Shown in pieces: positions 26,892 to 34,103 of a DNA stretch of 64,000 bases. The DNA lies in NCBI GenBank assembly GCA_900539155.1, contig UQBE01000002.1, forward strand, positions 31,389 to 95,388, written 5' to 3'. The notes beneath the pieces were generated by a model. The model made no database searches and was not told where the DNA came from. It worked only from the letters and a program-made list of their open reading frames with translations. Position 1 is the stretch's first letter; the number at the start of each line of letters is the position of its first letter. The stretch is from an uncultured Porphyromonas sp. Lineage in GTDB: Bacteria > Bacteroidota > Bacteroidia > Bacteroidales > Porphyromonadaceae. A program made the translations under genes and the position numbers.

Positions 26892-26915
26892 ATGAGACTT
26901 TTGCAACAGTCTCAT
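26892..26915. repeat. Short GAGACT palindrome between 4hbD and sucD
   Basis: ATGAGACTTTTGCAACAGTC then TCAT is a 24-bp palindrome related to the MITE ends. It occupies the 64-bp gap within the operon and could form a hairpin in the transcript. No T-tract follows, so it may affect processing or stability rather than end transcription. Confidence 0.55.
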
Positions 26916-26925
26916 GATAGCTTTA

Positions 26926-28041
26926 TTAGTAGAGAGCCTTGTAGATGTCTCTGATCTCGTCCCGTGTGAGGGGTGTGTAGTTGTTTGCAAGGAGGCGCTG
27001 CTGCGTAGCGATGACCGCATCGGCAAAGCCTTCGATCTCCTCCTCCTTCATACCGTAGGTGCGAAGCGAATTCTTGGCGATCAAAGCTGAGAGTAGTGCG
27101 TCGATCTCGTCAAAGAGCGTGGCGGGCGTACAACCCATCAGCTTGGCGAGCTTCTCCTTGAGGAGCTGCATCTGACCAGCTGGAGCCTTGCGCTCGTAAG
27201 CCTTAAAGACCTCGGTGAAGAACTGATAGTTTGCCTCTCCGTGCGGTACGTGGTAGGTGCCACCGAGTGGATAGGAGAGCGCATGGACAGCGCCAACACC
27301 CGCATTGCCAAAGGCGATGCCCGCAAAGTTGCTCGCCATAATCATCTCGCCCATACAGTCGAAGCGGTAGTCAGGCCCCTTGTCTCGTATATTTTGGAAG
27401 ACCGGGATGATGATCTGCCACGCAGCTTCGCTAAAGATAGCAGTGTAGGGATTGCACTTGGGCGAGAGGAAGGACTCGACAGCATGTATCAGCGCATCGA
27501 TGGCGCTGCAAGCGTAAAACTTGAAGGGCAGCCCCCTCAGCAGCTCAGGTATGATGACCGCATTGTCAGCTACGATGGCATCGTCGGCGAGTCCCATCTT
27601 CGTCTGGCGGCTCTTGATCTCAGCGATGGAGATATTGGTCACCTCGCTACCAGTACCGCAGGTCGTTGGGATGATGATGAGCTGCTTCTCCTTGACGAGC
27701 GGTATCTTCTTATCAAAAGCGTCCATCACGTCTGTCAAGCCACGCAGCACAAAGAGCTTGGAGATGTCGATGACCGTACCACCGCCTACGGCTATGACAC
27801 GATCGAAGTCCGTGCCCTGGAGGTCGTGGAGGATCTGATTCATCATCTCCTCCGAGGGCTCACCTGTGCCGTAGTGCTCCTGCATGACGAAGTGGCAGGG
27901 TAGCTGGGAGGCTTTCATAAAGGGCTCGTAGAGGAAGTCATTGGTGATGACTAGGTCACGCTCCCCGAGTGCAAAGGCTTTGGCAAAGTCTGCAAAGGTC
28001 TCGAACTGGTCGATGACCGTCTTGAGCTTGAATAGTTGCAT
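26926..28041 (-). CDS. 4hbD: 4-hydroxybutyrate dehydrogenase, iron-containing alcohol dehydrogenase
   Basis: NAD-dependent enzyme reducing succinate semialdehyde to 4-hydroxybutyrate. The 371-residue protein is a group III Fe-dependent alcohol dehydrogenase. The cofactor loop is AVGGGTVIDISK (about 84-95), and PTTCGTGSEVTNISI is the substrate-side signature. Metal ligands lie in IDALIHAVES and GAVHALSYPLGGTYHVPHG (His residues). It starts 15 bp after abfT and is followed by sucD; the three genes encode consecutive steps. Confidence 0.95.
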   Translation of the reverse strand: MQLFKLKTVIDQFETFADFAKAFALGERDLVITNDFLYEPFMKASQLPCHFVMQEHYGTGEPSEEMMNQILHDLQGTDFDRVIAVGGGTVIDISKLFVLRGLTDVMDAFDKKIPLVKEKQLIIIPTTCGTGSEVTNISIAEIKSRQTKMGLADDAIVADNAVIIPELLRGLPFKFYACSAIDALIHAVESFLSPKCNPYTAIFSEAAWQIIIPVFQNIRDKGPDYRFDCMGEMIMASNFAGIAFGNAGVGAVHALSYPLGGTYHVPHGEANYQFFTEVFKAYERKAPAGQMQLLKEKLAKLMGCTPATLFDEIDALLSALIAKNSLRTYGMKEEEIEGFADAVIATQQRLLANNYTPLTRDEIRDIYKALY

Positions 28042-28056
28042 AGTAAGAATGTATTA

Positions 28057-29343
28057 TTATAGTTTGAATCTTCTCTTGCACTCCGCCTCTAGCTCGGGGC
28101 GGAAATTGGGATGAGCGATAGCTGTCAGTGCCAAGGCTCGCTCACGGAGCGACTTGCCCTTGAGGTGCGCTACGCCATACTCAGTGACGATGTAGTCCAC
28201 GTCATTGCGAGAGGTGGTGATGGCGGCACCCTCTGTGAGTAAGGGTACGATGCGGGAGGCGGTGCCTCGGCGCGCCGTGGAGGGTATAGCGATGATGCTG
28301 CGCCCGCCCTTAGACCAGGTGGCACCACGCACGAAGTCTACCTGTCCGCCTGGACCGCTGAACTGTCGCAAGCCCATAGCCTCAGAGACCACTTGCCCCA
28401 TGAGGTCTACCTCGATACAGCTGTTGATGCTCACGAGGTGATCGTTTTGGGCGATGATGCGCGGATCGTTGACATAGTTGACAGGACGCATCTCGATGGC
28501 TGGGTTGTTGTGCGCAAAGTCGTAGAGCTCTTGCGTACCCATGAGGAAGGTAGCGACCACCTTGTTGGGGAGGAGCGTCTTGCACCGGCCCGTGATGGTG
28601 TTAGCCTTGATGAGCTTGACCACGCCGTCAGAGACCATCTCGGAGTGGATGCCGAGATCCTTCTTATCCTTGAGGAAAAGCAAGACAGCATCGGGGATTG
28701 CTCCTATACCGAGCTGGAGCGTGTCTCCATCCTGTATGAGCTCTGCACAGTGGCGTCCGATAGCCTCCTCGACCTCTCCGATGCGTGGCAGGTCGAGCGC
28801 GTAGAGTGGGTAGTCGGTCTCTACGATATGTGTGAGCTGAGAGATATGTATGAGGTTGTCTCCGCCAACGAATGGCATCTGCTTATTGAGCTCTCCGATG
28901 ACGATCCGAGCCTGCTCAGCAGCGGGCTTGCTATAGTCACAGGAGGTGCCGAAGCTGCAGTAGCCCTCCTCGTTAGGATAAGAGAGCTGCACGATAGCGA
29001 CATCGGGGTGAAAGACTCCCCCGGGCTGCATCATCGAGGGCACCTCGTAGAAGTAGGAGGGGACGAAGTCTGCGCGCTGCTCATCGACAGCGGGACGCGT
29101 GTTGGCACCGACGAAGTTGGTCACGAGTCTGAAGTGCCCCTCCATCTCGGGTGCTGTGTAGGGGCTTTCGCCCAAGGTGACCATGTGGAAGATGCGGACG
29201 TTGTGAAAGTGCTCATAGTTTCGCGCCAAGGCAGCGACGCATGCTTGTGGTACCGCCGCCGCATGAGATAGTACGACGAAGTCACCGTCCTGTATGTGGG
29301 AGACCGCTTCGTCGGGAGAGATACTGCTAAATGGGATAGACAT
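28057..29343 (-). CDS. abfT: 4-hydroxybutyrate CoA-transferase
   Basis: Transfers CoA from acetyl-CoA (or butyryl-CoA) to 4-hydroxybutyrate. The 428-residue protein is a family I acetyl-CoA hydrolase/transferase of the Cat2/AbfT type. ATVLFL-type features seen here include LQLGIGAIPDAVLLFL, the catalytic Glu region VSINSCIEVDLMGQV and the CoA-binding FSGPGGQVDFVRGA. The C-terminal VTEYGVAHLKGKSLRERA is standard. A 122-bp repeat-filled gap separates it from the NifU-like gene; no promoter box is seen in the gap, so one long transcript is likely. Confidence 0.94.
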   Translation of the reverse strand: MSIPFSSISPDEAVSHIQDGDFVVLSHAAAVPQACVAALARNYEHFHNVRIFHMVTLGESPYTAPEMEGHFRLVTNFVGANTRPAVDEQRADFVPSYFYEVPSMMQPGGVFHPDVAIVQLSYPNEEGYCSFGTSCDYSKPAAEQARIVIGELNKQMPFVGGDNLIHISQLTHIVETDYPLYALDLPRIGEVEEAIGRHCAELIQDGDTLQLGIGAIPDAVLLFLKDKKDLGIHSEMVSDGVVKLIKANTITGRCKTLLPNKVVATFLMGTQELYDFAHNNPAIEMRPVNYVNDPRIIAQNDHLVSINSCIEVDLMGQVVSEAMGLRQFSGPGGQVDFVRGATWSKGGRSIIAIPSTARRGTASRIVPLLTEGAAITTSRNDVDYIVTEYGVAHLKGKSLRERALALTAIAHPNFRPELEAECKRRFKL

Positions 29344-29465
29344 AGATAGAGATTAGAATTTAGAGGTTAGAGATTGGCTGTTGGCTAGAGCTATCGGAGC
29401 CATCGGAGTAATCGGAGCCATCGGAGTGCTAGTGCCAACAGCCAACAGCTGAGAGCCAGCAAAAG
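29344..29465. repeat. Low-complexity repeats within the 4-hydroxybutyrate operon
   Basis: The gap holds an ATTAGAATTTAGAGGTTAGAG run, then TTGGCTGTTGGCT, then four units of the type ATCGGAG(C/T)(C/A) at about 29390-29435, then GCCAACAGCCAACAGCTG. The same three motifs occur together at 53345-53505 in the opposite orientation, and the first and last recur near 32085-32140. No TAnnTTTG box is found on the minus strand. Confidence 0.6.
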
Positions 29466-29759
29466 TTACTTTCGTATGATCCGGAGCGCCTCAGCGATGA
29501 GTTCGTCGCTGACGCTGTTGTCTACAGTTACCGTTAGGGTGGGGACCCCTAGCTCGCTACGTAGCGTCTCCTGCACTACCTCTTGGATCGTGCTACTGAG
29601 CGAGGGGCATGCCTGACAACTCCCCGAGACCTTGACGAAAACCTCTTCGCCAGCGACCCTCAGCAGTGCTATGTTGCCCCCGTGTGCTTGAAGCTGAGGA
29701 CGCACACAGCTACTGATGATGGTCGTGATCTCGTCTACCCTAGAGGATAGATCTGTCAT
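29466..29759 (-). CDS. NifU-like (Nfu) iron-sulfur scaffold protein
   Basis: The 97-residue protein is a single NifU C-terminal domain: RPQLQAHGGNIALLRV at the start, then the Fe-S binding CxxC in GSCQACPSL (about 46-54). Such proteins carry or deliver a [4Fe-4S] cluster. It starts 12 bp after abfD, whose product needs a [4Fe-4S] cluster, so a role in loading AbfD is a reasonable inference. P. gingivalis is also known to have a NifU-like gene between these pathway genes. Confidence 0.92.
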   Translation of the reverse strand: MTDLSSRVDEITTIISSCVRPQLQAHGGNIALLRVAGEEVFVKVSGSCQACPSLSSTIQEVVQETLRSELGVPTLTVTVDNSVSDELIAEALRIIRK

Positions 29760-29771
29760 AAGAGATAGGGA

Positions 29772-31244
29772 CTACTTGCCCTGAGGCTTATCTAGAGAGG
29801 TGTCGATATGAGCTATCTGACGAGCCAGCTCCTTCTTTGCCTCCATATTACACTGACGAGATATCATAATGCGCTGAGCCTGTGGCGAGCCAGCACCATG
29901 CAGGCTCTCCGTGCGGTAGCCTACGGCAGCGGTACCGAGCGTGAGGTTCTCGATCAGACGTAGGATGCGCATACGATTCACCGTGTCCGTACCCTTAGCA
30001 CCAGCGAGGTACTTACGTACGAGAGGCCCGACCTCCTCGTGCTGCAGGTCAGCTTGGCTAGGCATCGTAACCATCAGACCGCCTGCTATGTCCTCAGCGA
30101 GACGTGTGATCTCGTAGGGATAGCGAGTTACATTCTGCTTGCAGACATTAGCCAGGAGCATATCGATCAGGTAGTTGCCCGACTTCGTTGGCTGACCTTC
30201 TGCAGAGCAAGCGATACCGCAAGCAAAGAGCGTCTCATTGAGATGAACCATCTCGATCAGCTTGTCCTTGATGTGCGAAGCCTTAGGCACGCCGTTGTAG
30301 TCAGCAGCCAAAGCAGCAGCACCGATCAGGACGTCGCCCACACCAACCTTACAGCCTCCATAAGACTGACGGTGATAGCCAGCGAAGCGCTCGACAAGCA
30401 TATTGGAGAACTGGTACTCACGGCACATAAAGACACGCTCCATAGGTACGAAGACGTGATCCATGATGAAGAGCGTCTCATGACCTCCGAAGGTTGAGTT
30501 ACCCAGGTCAATGTCTGCGCCCTCCTCCATCTTGCGCGTGTCGCAAGACTGACGACCGTAGATGATTGTGACGCCCTCCGCATCACTGGGGATGGCGAAG
30601 GAGACAGCGTAGTCAGCATCCTCCTCACGCATCGAGCAGGTAGGCATAATCAGGTGCTCGTGCGAATTGACCGAGCCAGTCTGGTGAGCCTTGGCTCCTG
30701 TGACGACGATACCGTCAGGGCGTATCTCGTTGATATGGACGTAAAGGTCGGGGTCCTCCTGCTGTGAGGGTGAGAGGCTACGGTCGCCCTTAGGATCGGT
30801 CATAGCACCATCTACGACGAGGTCGTTGTCCTGGCAGTACTGTACATAGTCTCTGAAGCGCTGGTGATAGTTGGTACCGCACGCCTCGTCCATCTCATAG
30901 GTGGTAGACCAGATAGCGTTGAAGGCATCCATCCCGACACAGCGCTGGAAGCAGCTAGCGGTCTTCTGGCCGAGGAGACGCTGCATCTTGACCTTCTTGA
31001 CGAGGTCCTCAGCACTCTGGTGAATGTGGCAGAAGCGATTGATCGTCTTGCCTGTAATGTTGGAGGTAGCGGTCATCAGATCCTTGTACTCCTCCTGCTG
31101 CGCCAGCTCATAGGTCATCGCTAGCGAATTGAGCGATGGACGGATCATGGGGTGGTCGACGGGGTTGTCGATCTTCTTGCCCATAAAGTAGACATTGAGA
31201 TGGAGAGCTCTAAGGCTCTCGATGTACTCTTCGCGTGTTTTCAT
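29772..31244 (-). CDS. abfD: 4-hydroxybutyryl-CoA dehydratase / vinylacetyl-CoA isomerase
   Basis: Converts 4-hydroxybutyryl-CoA to crotonyl-CoA by a radical mechanism with FAD and a [4Fe-4S] cluster, and isomerises vinylacetyl-CoA. The 490-residue protein keeps the cluster ligands: Cys98 and Cys102 (TASCFQRCVG), His291 and Cys298 (GYHRQSYGGCKVG). These correspond to Cys99, Cys103, His292 and Cys299 of the Clostridium aminobutyricum enzyme. It needs no B12, yet it is the first gene after a cobalamin riboswitch (31523-31781). The enzyme is strongly oxygen-sensitive in known cases, fitting a strict anaerobe. Confidence 0.97.
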   Translation of the reverse strand: MKTREEYIESLRALHLNVYFMGKKIDNPVDHPMIRPSLNSLAMTYELAQQEEYKDLMTATSNITGKTINRFCHIHQSAEDLVKKVKMQRLLGQKTASCFQRCVGMDAFNAIWSTTYEMDEACGTNYHQRFRDYVQYCQDNDLVVDGAMTDPKGDRSLSPSQQEDPDLYVHINEIRPDGIVVTGAKAHQTGSVNSHEHLIMPTCSMREEDADYAVSFAIPSDAEGVTIIYGRQSCDTRKMEEGADIDLGNSTFGGHETLFIMDHVFVPMERVFMCREYQFSNMLVERFAGYHRQSYGGCKVGVGDVLIGAAALAADYNGVPKASHIKDKLIEMVHLNETLFACGIACSAEGQPTKSGNYLIDMLLANVCKQNVTRYPYEITRLAEDIAGGLMVTMPSQADLQHEEVGPLVRKYLAGAKGTDTVNRMRILRLIENLTLGTAAVGYRTESLHGAGSPQAQRIMISRQCNMEAKKELARQIAHIDTSLDKPQGK

Positions 31245-31522
31245 AACTTCTTTTCTGTATAAAGTGAATAGAATCGTCGTGCGTCAGAGTAGGACGATCG
31301 AGATACAGAGCAGAAGTTACGGGTAGCGTCACACGCCTACAGGGCGAAGCCTGCCAAGCCCTCCCGGCTGGCAGTAGAGTGTGACTGATGCGTGTAGACA
31401 CAACGAGAGGGAGCCTCATAGCCAGTCTCACTGCTATGGACTCTAGCATACGCACTATGTGAAGCCATATATGTCCCGCTGTCATTCTTCTTATTTCCTA
31501 GCTCTGAAAACAAAAGTCCTAT
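31245..31522 (-). promoter_or_regulatory. Structured leader between riboswitch and abfD
   Basis: About 278 nt of transcript separate the aptamer from the abfD start. A strong hairpin TGCCAGCC-GGGA-GGGCTTGGCA (31373-31352, one bulge) is enclosed by CTAC/GTAG and then GTCACAC/GTGTGAC pairs (about 31385 and 31329). No U-tract follows, so it is not a plain terminator. It may act in the riboswitch output or in translation control. A 91-codon ORF (31485-31210) runs through it and overlaps the abfD start in another frame; it has no recognisable family. Confidence 0.5.
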
Positions 31523-31781
31523 GGCACAGGCAGGTCTTCTGACTTCTCCCTAGTTCGTATAGCTCACATCGAGTCGTACAAAACGGGCGATACCCTGGGT
31601 CTTCCCATAGCTACCTACGGCACCTTCACGCGAAGGCTAGTAGGGGTCGTGCTACAGTGACATCATAATGCAGGGGCGCACTTCAGGAGTTACAGCTGAG
31701 AGTACAGTCTTGGCTTCGCACCAAGTTCCCTATTCAGACGGGGTGACAAGATTTGGTTGTTCCTCGTACACCTATGCACCG
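31523..31781 (-). ncRNA. Cobalamin (adenosylcobalamin-type) riboswitch
   Basis: The minus strand carries the conserved blocks of the cobalamin aptamer in order: TAGGGAACTTGGTGCGAAGC, AGACTGTACTCTCAGCTGTAA, GTCACTGTAGC, ATGGGAAGACCCAGGG, and the 3' box AAGTCAGAAGACCTGCCT (about 31545-31528). Spacing and length (about 255 nt) are normal. Its own promoter abuts the 5' end. The next gene in this direction is abfD, so the regulated operon is abfD-nfu-abfT-4hbD-sucD. Cobalamin riboswitches usually lower expression when B12 is abundant. Confidence 0.95.
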
Positions 31782-31811
31782 CAAAGGTACATAATATATT
31801 CCAATCCCCAA
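31782..31811 (-). promoter_or_regulatory. Promoter of the riboswitch-abfD transcript
   Basis: On the minus strand TTG (31811-31809), 19 nt and TACCTTTG (31789-31782) match the Bacteroidota promoter. Transcription would start about 7 nt later, right at the aptamer's 5' edge. The CACGTG-box copy C begins 30 bp further upstream. Confidence 0.75.
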
Positions 31812-31840
31812 CGCAAGGATATTCGCTGAAAAACTGATTT

Positions 31841-32000
31841 CCACGTGGAGAATCTCAAATCTTCACGTGGAGAATTTTTATTTTCCACGTGGGCGTGATT
31901 CATTTCCTCCGAAGTTTCATTTGATTCCTCCGAGGAATTTTTTCTTCCCCACGTGGAAAATAAAAATTCTCCACGTGAAGATTTTGAAATATCCACGTGG
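31841..32000 (+). repeat. CACGTG-box array element, copy C (160-bp core)
   Basis: Boxes start at 31841, 31863, 31885, 31949, 31971 and 31993 with the same 22/22/64/22/22 spacing. Box 2 is TCACGTGG and box 5 is CCACGTGA: each has lost one outer base, and the two changes are exactly complementary in the inverted repeat (ATCTTCACGTGGAGAA versus TTCTCCACGTGAAGAT). This is the most perfect inverted repeat of the four copies. It lies between the abfD-operon promoter and mnmG. Confidence 0.9.
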
Positions 32001-32084
32001 AAACCAGTTTTCCCCGACACGACCCCATATCAATATGTAGTCAGCTCTAAATTATTGTAACGACCCAGCGTTGAATTTGCCCAG

Positions 32085-32140
32085 CCAACGGCCAAGAGCC
32101 AACAGCTAATAGCCAAGAGCCAACAGCCAATCTCTAACCG
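32085..32140. repeat. GCCAACAGCTAAT low-complexity repeat
   Basis: Degenerate tandem units such as AGCCAAGAGCCAACAGCTAAT followed by TCTCTAACCGCTAA. Related strings occur at 29344-29465, 53345-53505 and 59030-59175. It lies directly before the mnmG -7 box. Confidence 0.55.
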
Positions 32141-32149
32141 CTAAATTCG

Positions 32150-32157
32150 TACCTTTG
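32150..32157 (+). promoter_or_regulatory. -7 box upstream of mnmG
   Basis: TACCTTTG matches TAnnTTTG, 41 nt before the mnmG ATG. A matching -33 TTTG is not present in the low-complexity sequence upstream. Confidence 0.5.
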
Positions 32158-32198
32158 CACAAGGTTGACCTTGACTCAGCCGAGGCTACAGTTCTACA

Positions 32199-34076
32199 AT
32201 GAAGACTCACTTTGACATTATCGTAATTGGTGCAGGGCATGCTGGCTGCGAGGCGGCGTGCGCTACTGCCCGTATGGGTGCCTCGACGCTCCTCATCACG
32301 GGAGATATGAACAAAGTGGCGCAGCTGAGCTGCAATCCCGCCATGGGAGGCATTGCCAAGGGGCAGATAGTGAGAGAGATAGATGCGCTCGGTGGCTACA
32401 CGGGGCAAATGTCTGACGCCGCTACGATACAGTGGCGCATGCTCAACCGTAGCAAGGGACCAGCCATGTGGAGTCCACGAGCGCAGCTAGACCGCATGCG
32501 CTTTATGGAGCTATGGAGAGGTCAGCTAGATAGGACGGATGGGTTGGATCTCTGGCAAGACTTCGTCGTAGACATAAAGTTTGGCGCAGAGGATGGCAAA
32601 CATCTGGTAGTGACGCAGTTGGGTATGACCTTTACCGCAGCAAAGGTGATTCTGACAGCAGGGACTTTCCTCGGGGGGCTGATGCACTTCGGTAGAATGA
32701 TGATCCCTGGCGGACGCATCTCAGAGCCAGCTAGCCACGGCATCACGGAGTGTCTCGTAGCGGCGGGGCATCACGCAGACCGTATGAAGACCGGTACCCC
32801 AGCCCGCATCGATGGACGCTCCGTAGATTGGTCGCTCGTAGAGGAGCAACCAGGTGACGAGGAGACGGGACGCTTCAGCTTCCTCCCGATGCAACGGAAT
32901 CGTCTACGACAGCGCTCCTGCTACATCCTCTATACCAACGAAGCTTGCCACGACATACTGCGCGCTTCGCTCAGCGACTCGCCACTCTATAATGGTCAGA
33001 TACAGAGCATCGGCCCGCGCTACTGCCCTAGCATAGAGACGAAAATTGTCAACTTCGCCGACCGAACTCGCCATCAGCTCTTCCTCGAGCCCGAGGGTGA
33101 GGAGACGAACGAGTACTACCTCAACGGCTTTAGTTCGTCGCTCCCTATCGATACGCAGATCAGAGCTTTGCAGACGATTCCCGCATTGAGGGATGTGCAG
33201 CTCTACCGCCCAGGCTATGCGATCGAGTACGACTTCTTCGACCCTCGCGACCTGCACCATACGCTGGAGAGCAAGCTGGTTCCTGGACTATATCTAGCTG
33301 GTCAGGTGAACGGCACCACCGGCTACGAAGAGGCGGCTGGACAAGGTCTCCTCGCAGGCGTCAATGCTGCCCTAGCTCTACAAAAAAAGGCTCCGCTCGT
33401 GCTAAGACGAGACGAAGCCTACATAGGTGTCCTCATTGACGATCTCGTGACCAAGGGGGTCGACGAGCCGTATCGTATGTTTACCTCACGTGCTGAGTAC
33501 CGCATACTCCTACGTCAGGACAACGCCGACCTGCGCCTGACACCCTATGCGGAGCAGCTGGGGCTAGCGACCACAGAGCGACTGAACCGCCTGGAGCAGA
33601 TCCAAGAGGGCATAGCGGCTCTAGACAATCTCTGTGCTAATTACTCAGTCAAGCCAGAGGAGGTCAACGGCTACCTTGCCTCCGTAGTAGAGAAGCCACT
33701 AGACTTCGGCACCAAGCTCACCACCCTACTTCTTCGCCCGCACGTTTCGCTCAGCGGCTTGATCGCCCAGCTAGACGATTTTGCCACGCAGGTGACAACT
33801 TTGATCGGTGATGACAAGGAAATCCTTACACGCACTGAGACCGCCATCAAGTATCGAGGCTACATCGAGCGGGAGGAGCAAGCCGCCCAGAAGCTTCACC
33901 GCCTCGAGTCGCTGACGCTAGGTGATAAGTTCGACTACCAGCAGATTACCGCCCTCCCCATAGAGGCTCGCGAGAAGCTCTCTCGCATCCGCCCCGCCAC
34001 CATCGCTCAGGCCGCCCGCATCCCTGGCATCTCCCCGAGCGATATCAACATACTCCTAGTTCTACTGGGACGATAG
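32199..34076 (+). CDS. mnmG: tRNA uridine-5-carboxymethylaminomethyl modification enzyme MnmG (GidA)
   Basis: FAD-dependent partner of MnmE that installs the cmnm group on uridine 34 of several tRNAs. The 625-residue length is standard. The FAD dinucleotide motif is IVIGAGHAGCEAA (about 9-21). CNPAMGGIAKGQIVREIDALGG and GHHADRMKTGTPARID are family signatures, and the C-terminal GISPSDINILLVLLG end is typical. A perfect parS site follows the stop, and mnmG is often near the replication origin. Confidence 0.97.
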   Translation: MKTHFDIIVIGAGHAGCEAACATARMGASTLLITGDMNKVAQLSCNPAMGGIAKGQIVREIDALGGYTGQMSDAATIQWRMLNRSKGPAMWSPRAQLDRMRFMELWRGQLDRTDGLDLWQDFVVDIKFGAEDGKHLVVTQLGMTFTAAKVILTAGTFLGGLMHFGRMMIPGGRISEPASHGITECLVAAGHHADRMKTGTPARIDGRSVDWSLVEEQPGDEETGRFSFLPMQRNRLRQRSCYILYTNEACHDILRASLSDSPLYNGQIQSIGPRYCPSIETKIVNFADRTRHQLFLEPEGEETNEYYLNGFSSSLPIDTQIRALQTIPALRDVQLYRPGYAIEYDFFDPRDLHHTLESKLVPGLYLAGQVNGTTGYEEAAGQGLLAGVNAALALQKKAPLVLRRDEAYIGVLIDDLVTKGVDEPYRMFTSRAEYRILLRQDNADLRLTPYAEQLGLATTERLNRLEQIQEGIAALDNLCANYSVKPEEVNGYLASVVEKPLDFGTKLTTLLLRPHVSLSGLIAQLDDFATQVTTLIGDDKEILTRTETAIKYRGYIEREEQAAQKLHRLESLTLGDKFDYQQITALPIEAREKLSRIRPATIAQAARIPGISPSDINILLVLLGR

Positions 34077-34081
34077 CTTAC

Positions 34082-34097
34082 TGTTTCACGTGAAACA
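34082..34097. promoter_or_regulatory. parS centromere site (ParB binding)
   Basis: TGTTTCACGTGAAACA is a perfect 16-bp palindrome identical to the bacterial parS consensus bound by ParB/Spo0J. It fills the 27-bp gap between mnmG and uvrC. parS sites cluster around oriC in most bacteria, so this region is probably origin-proximal. Whether it also affects uvrC transcription is unknown. Confidence 0.88.
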
Positions 34098-34103
34098 ATC
34101 GAA

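Noticed and set aside
28393..29271. 292-codon ORF opposite abfT, and similar long ORFs opposite sucD and 4hbD
   Set aside because: Antisense shadows of well-identified genes in GC-rich DNA, with no family resemblance or promoter.
31210..31485. 91-aa gene between the riboswitch and abfD
   Set aside because: No recognisable family, overlaps the abfD start in another frame, and coincides with strong RNA structure; noted only as a possible leader ORF.
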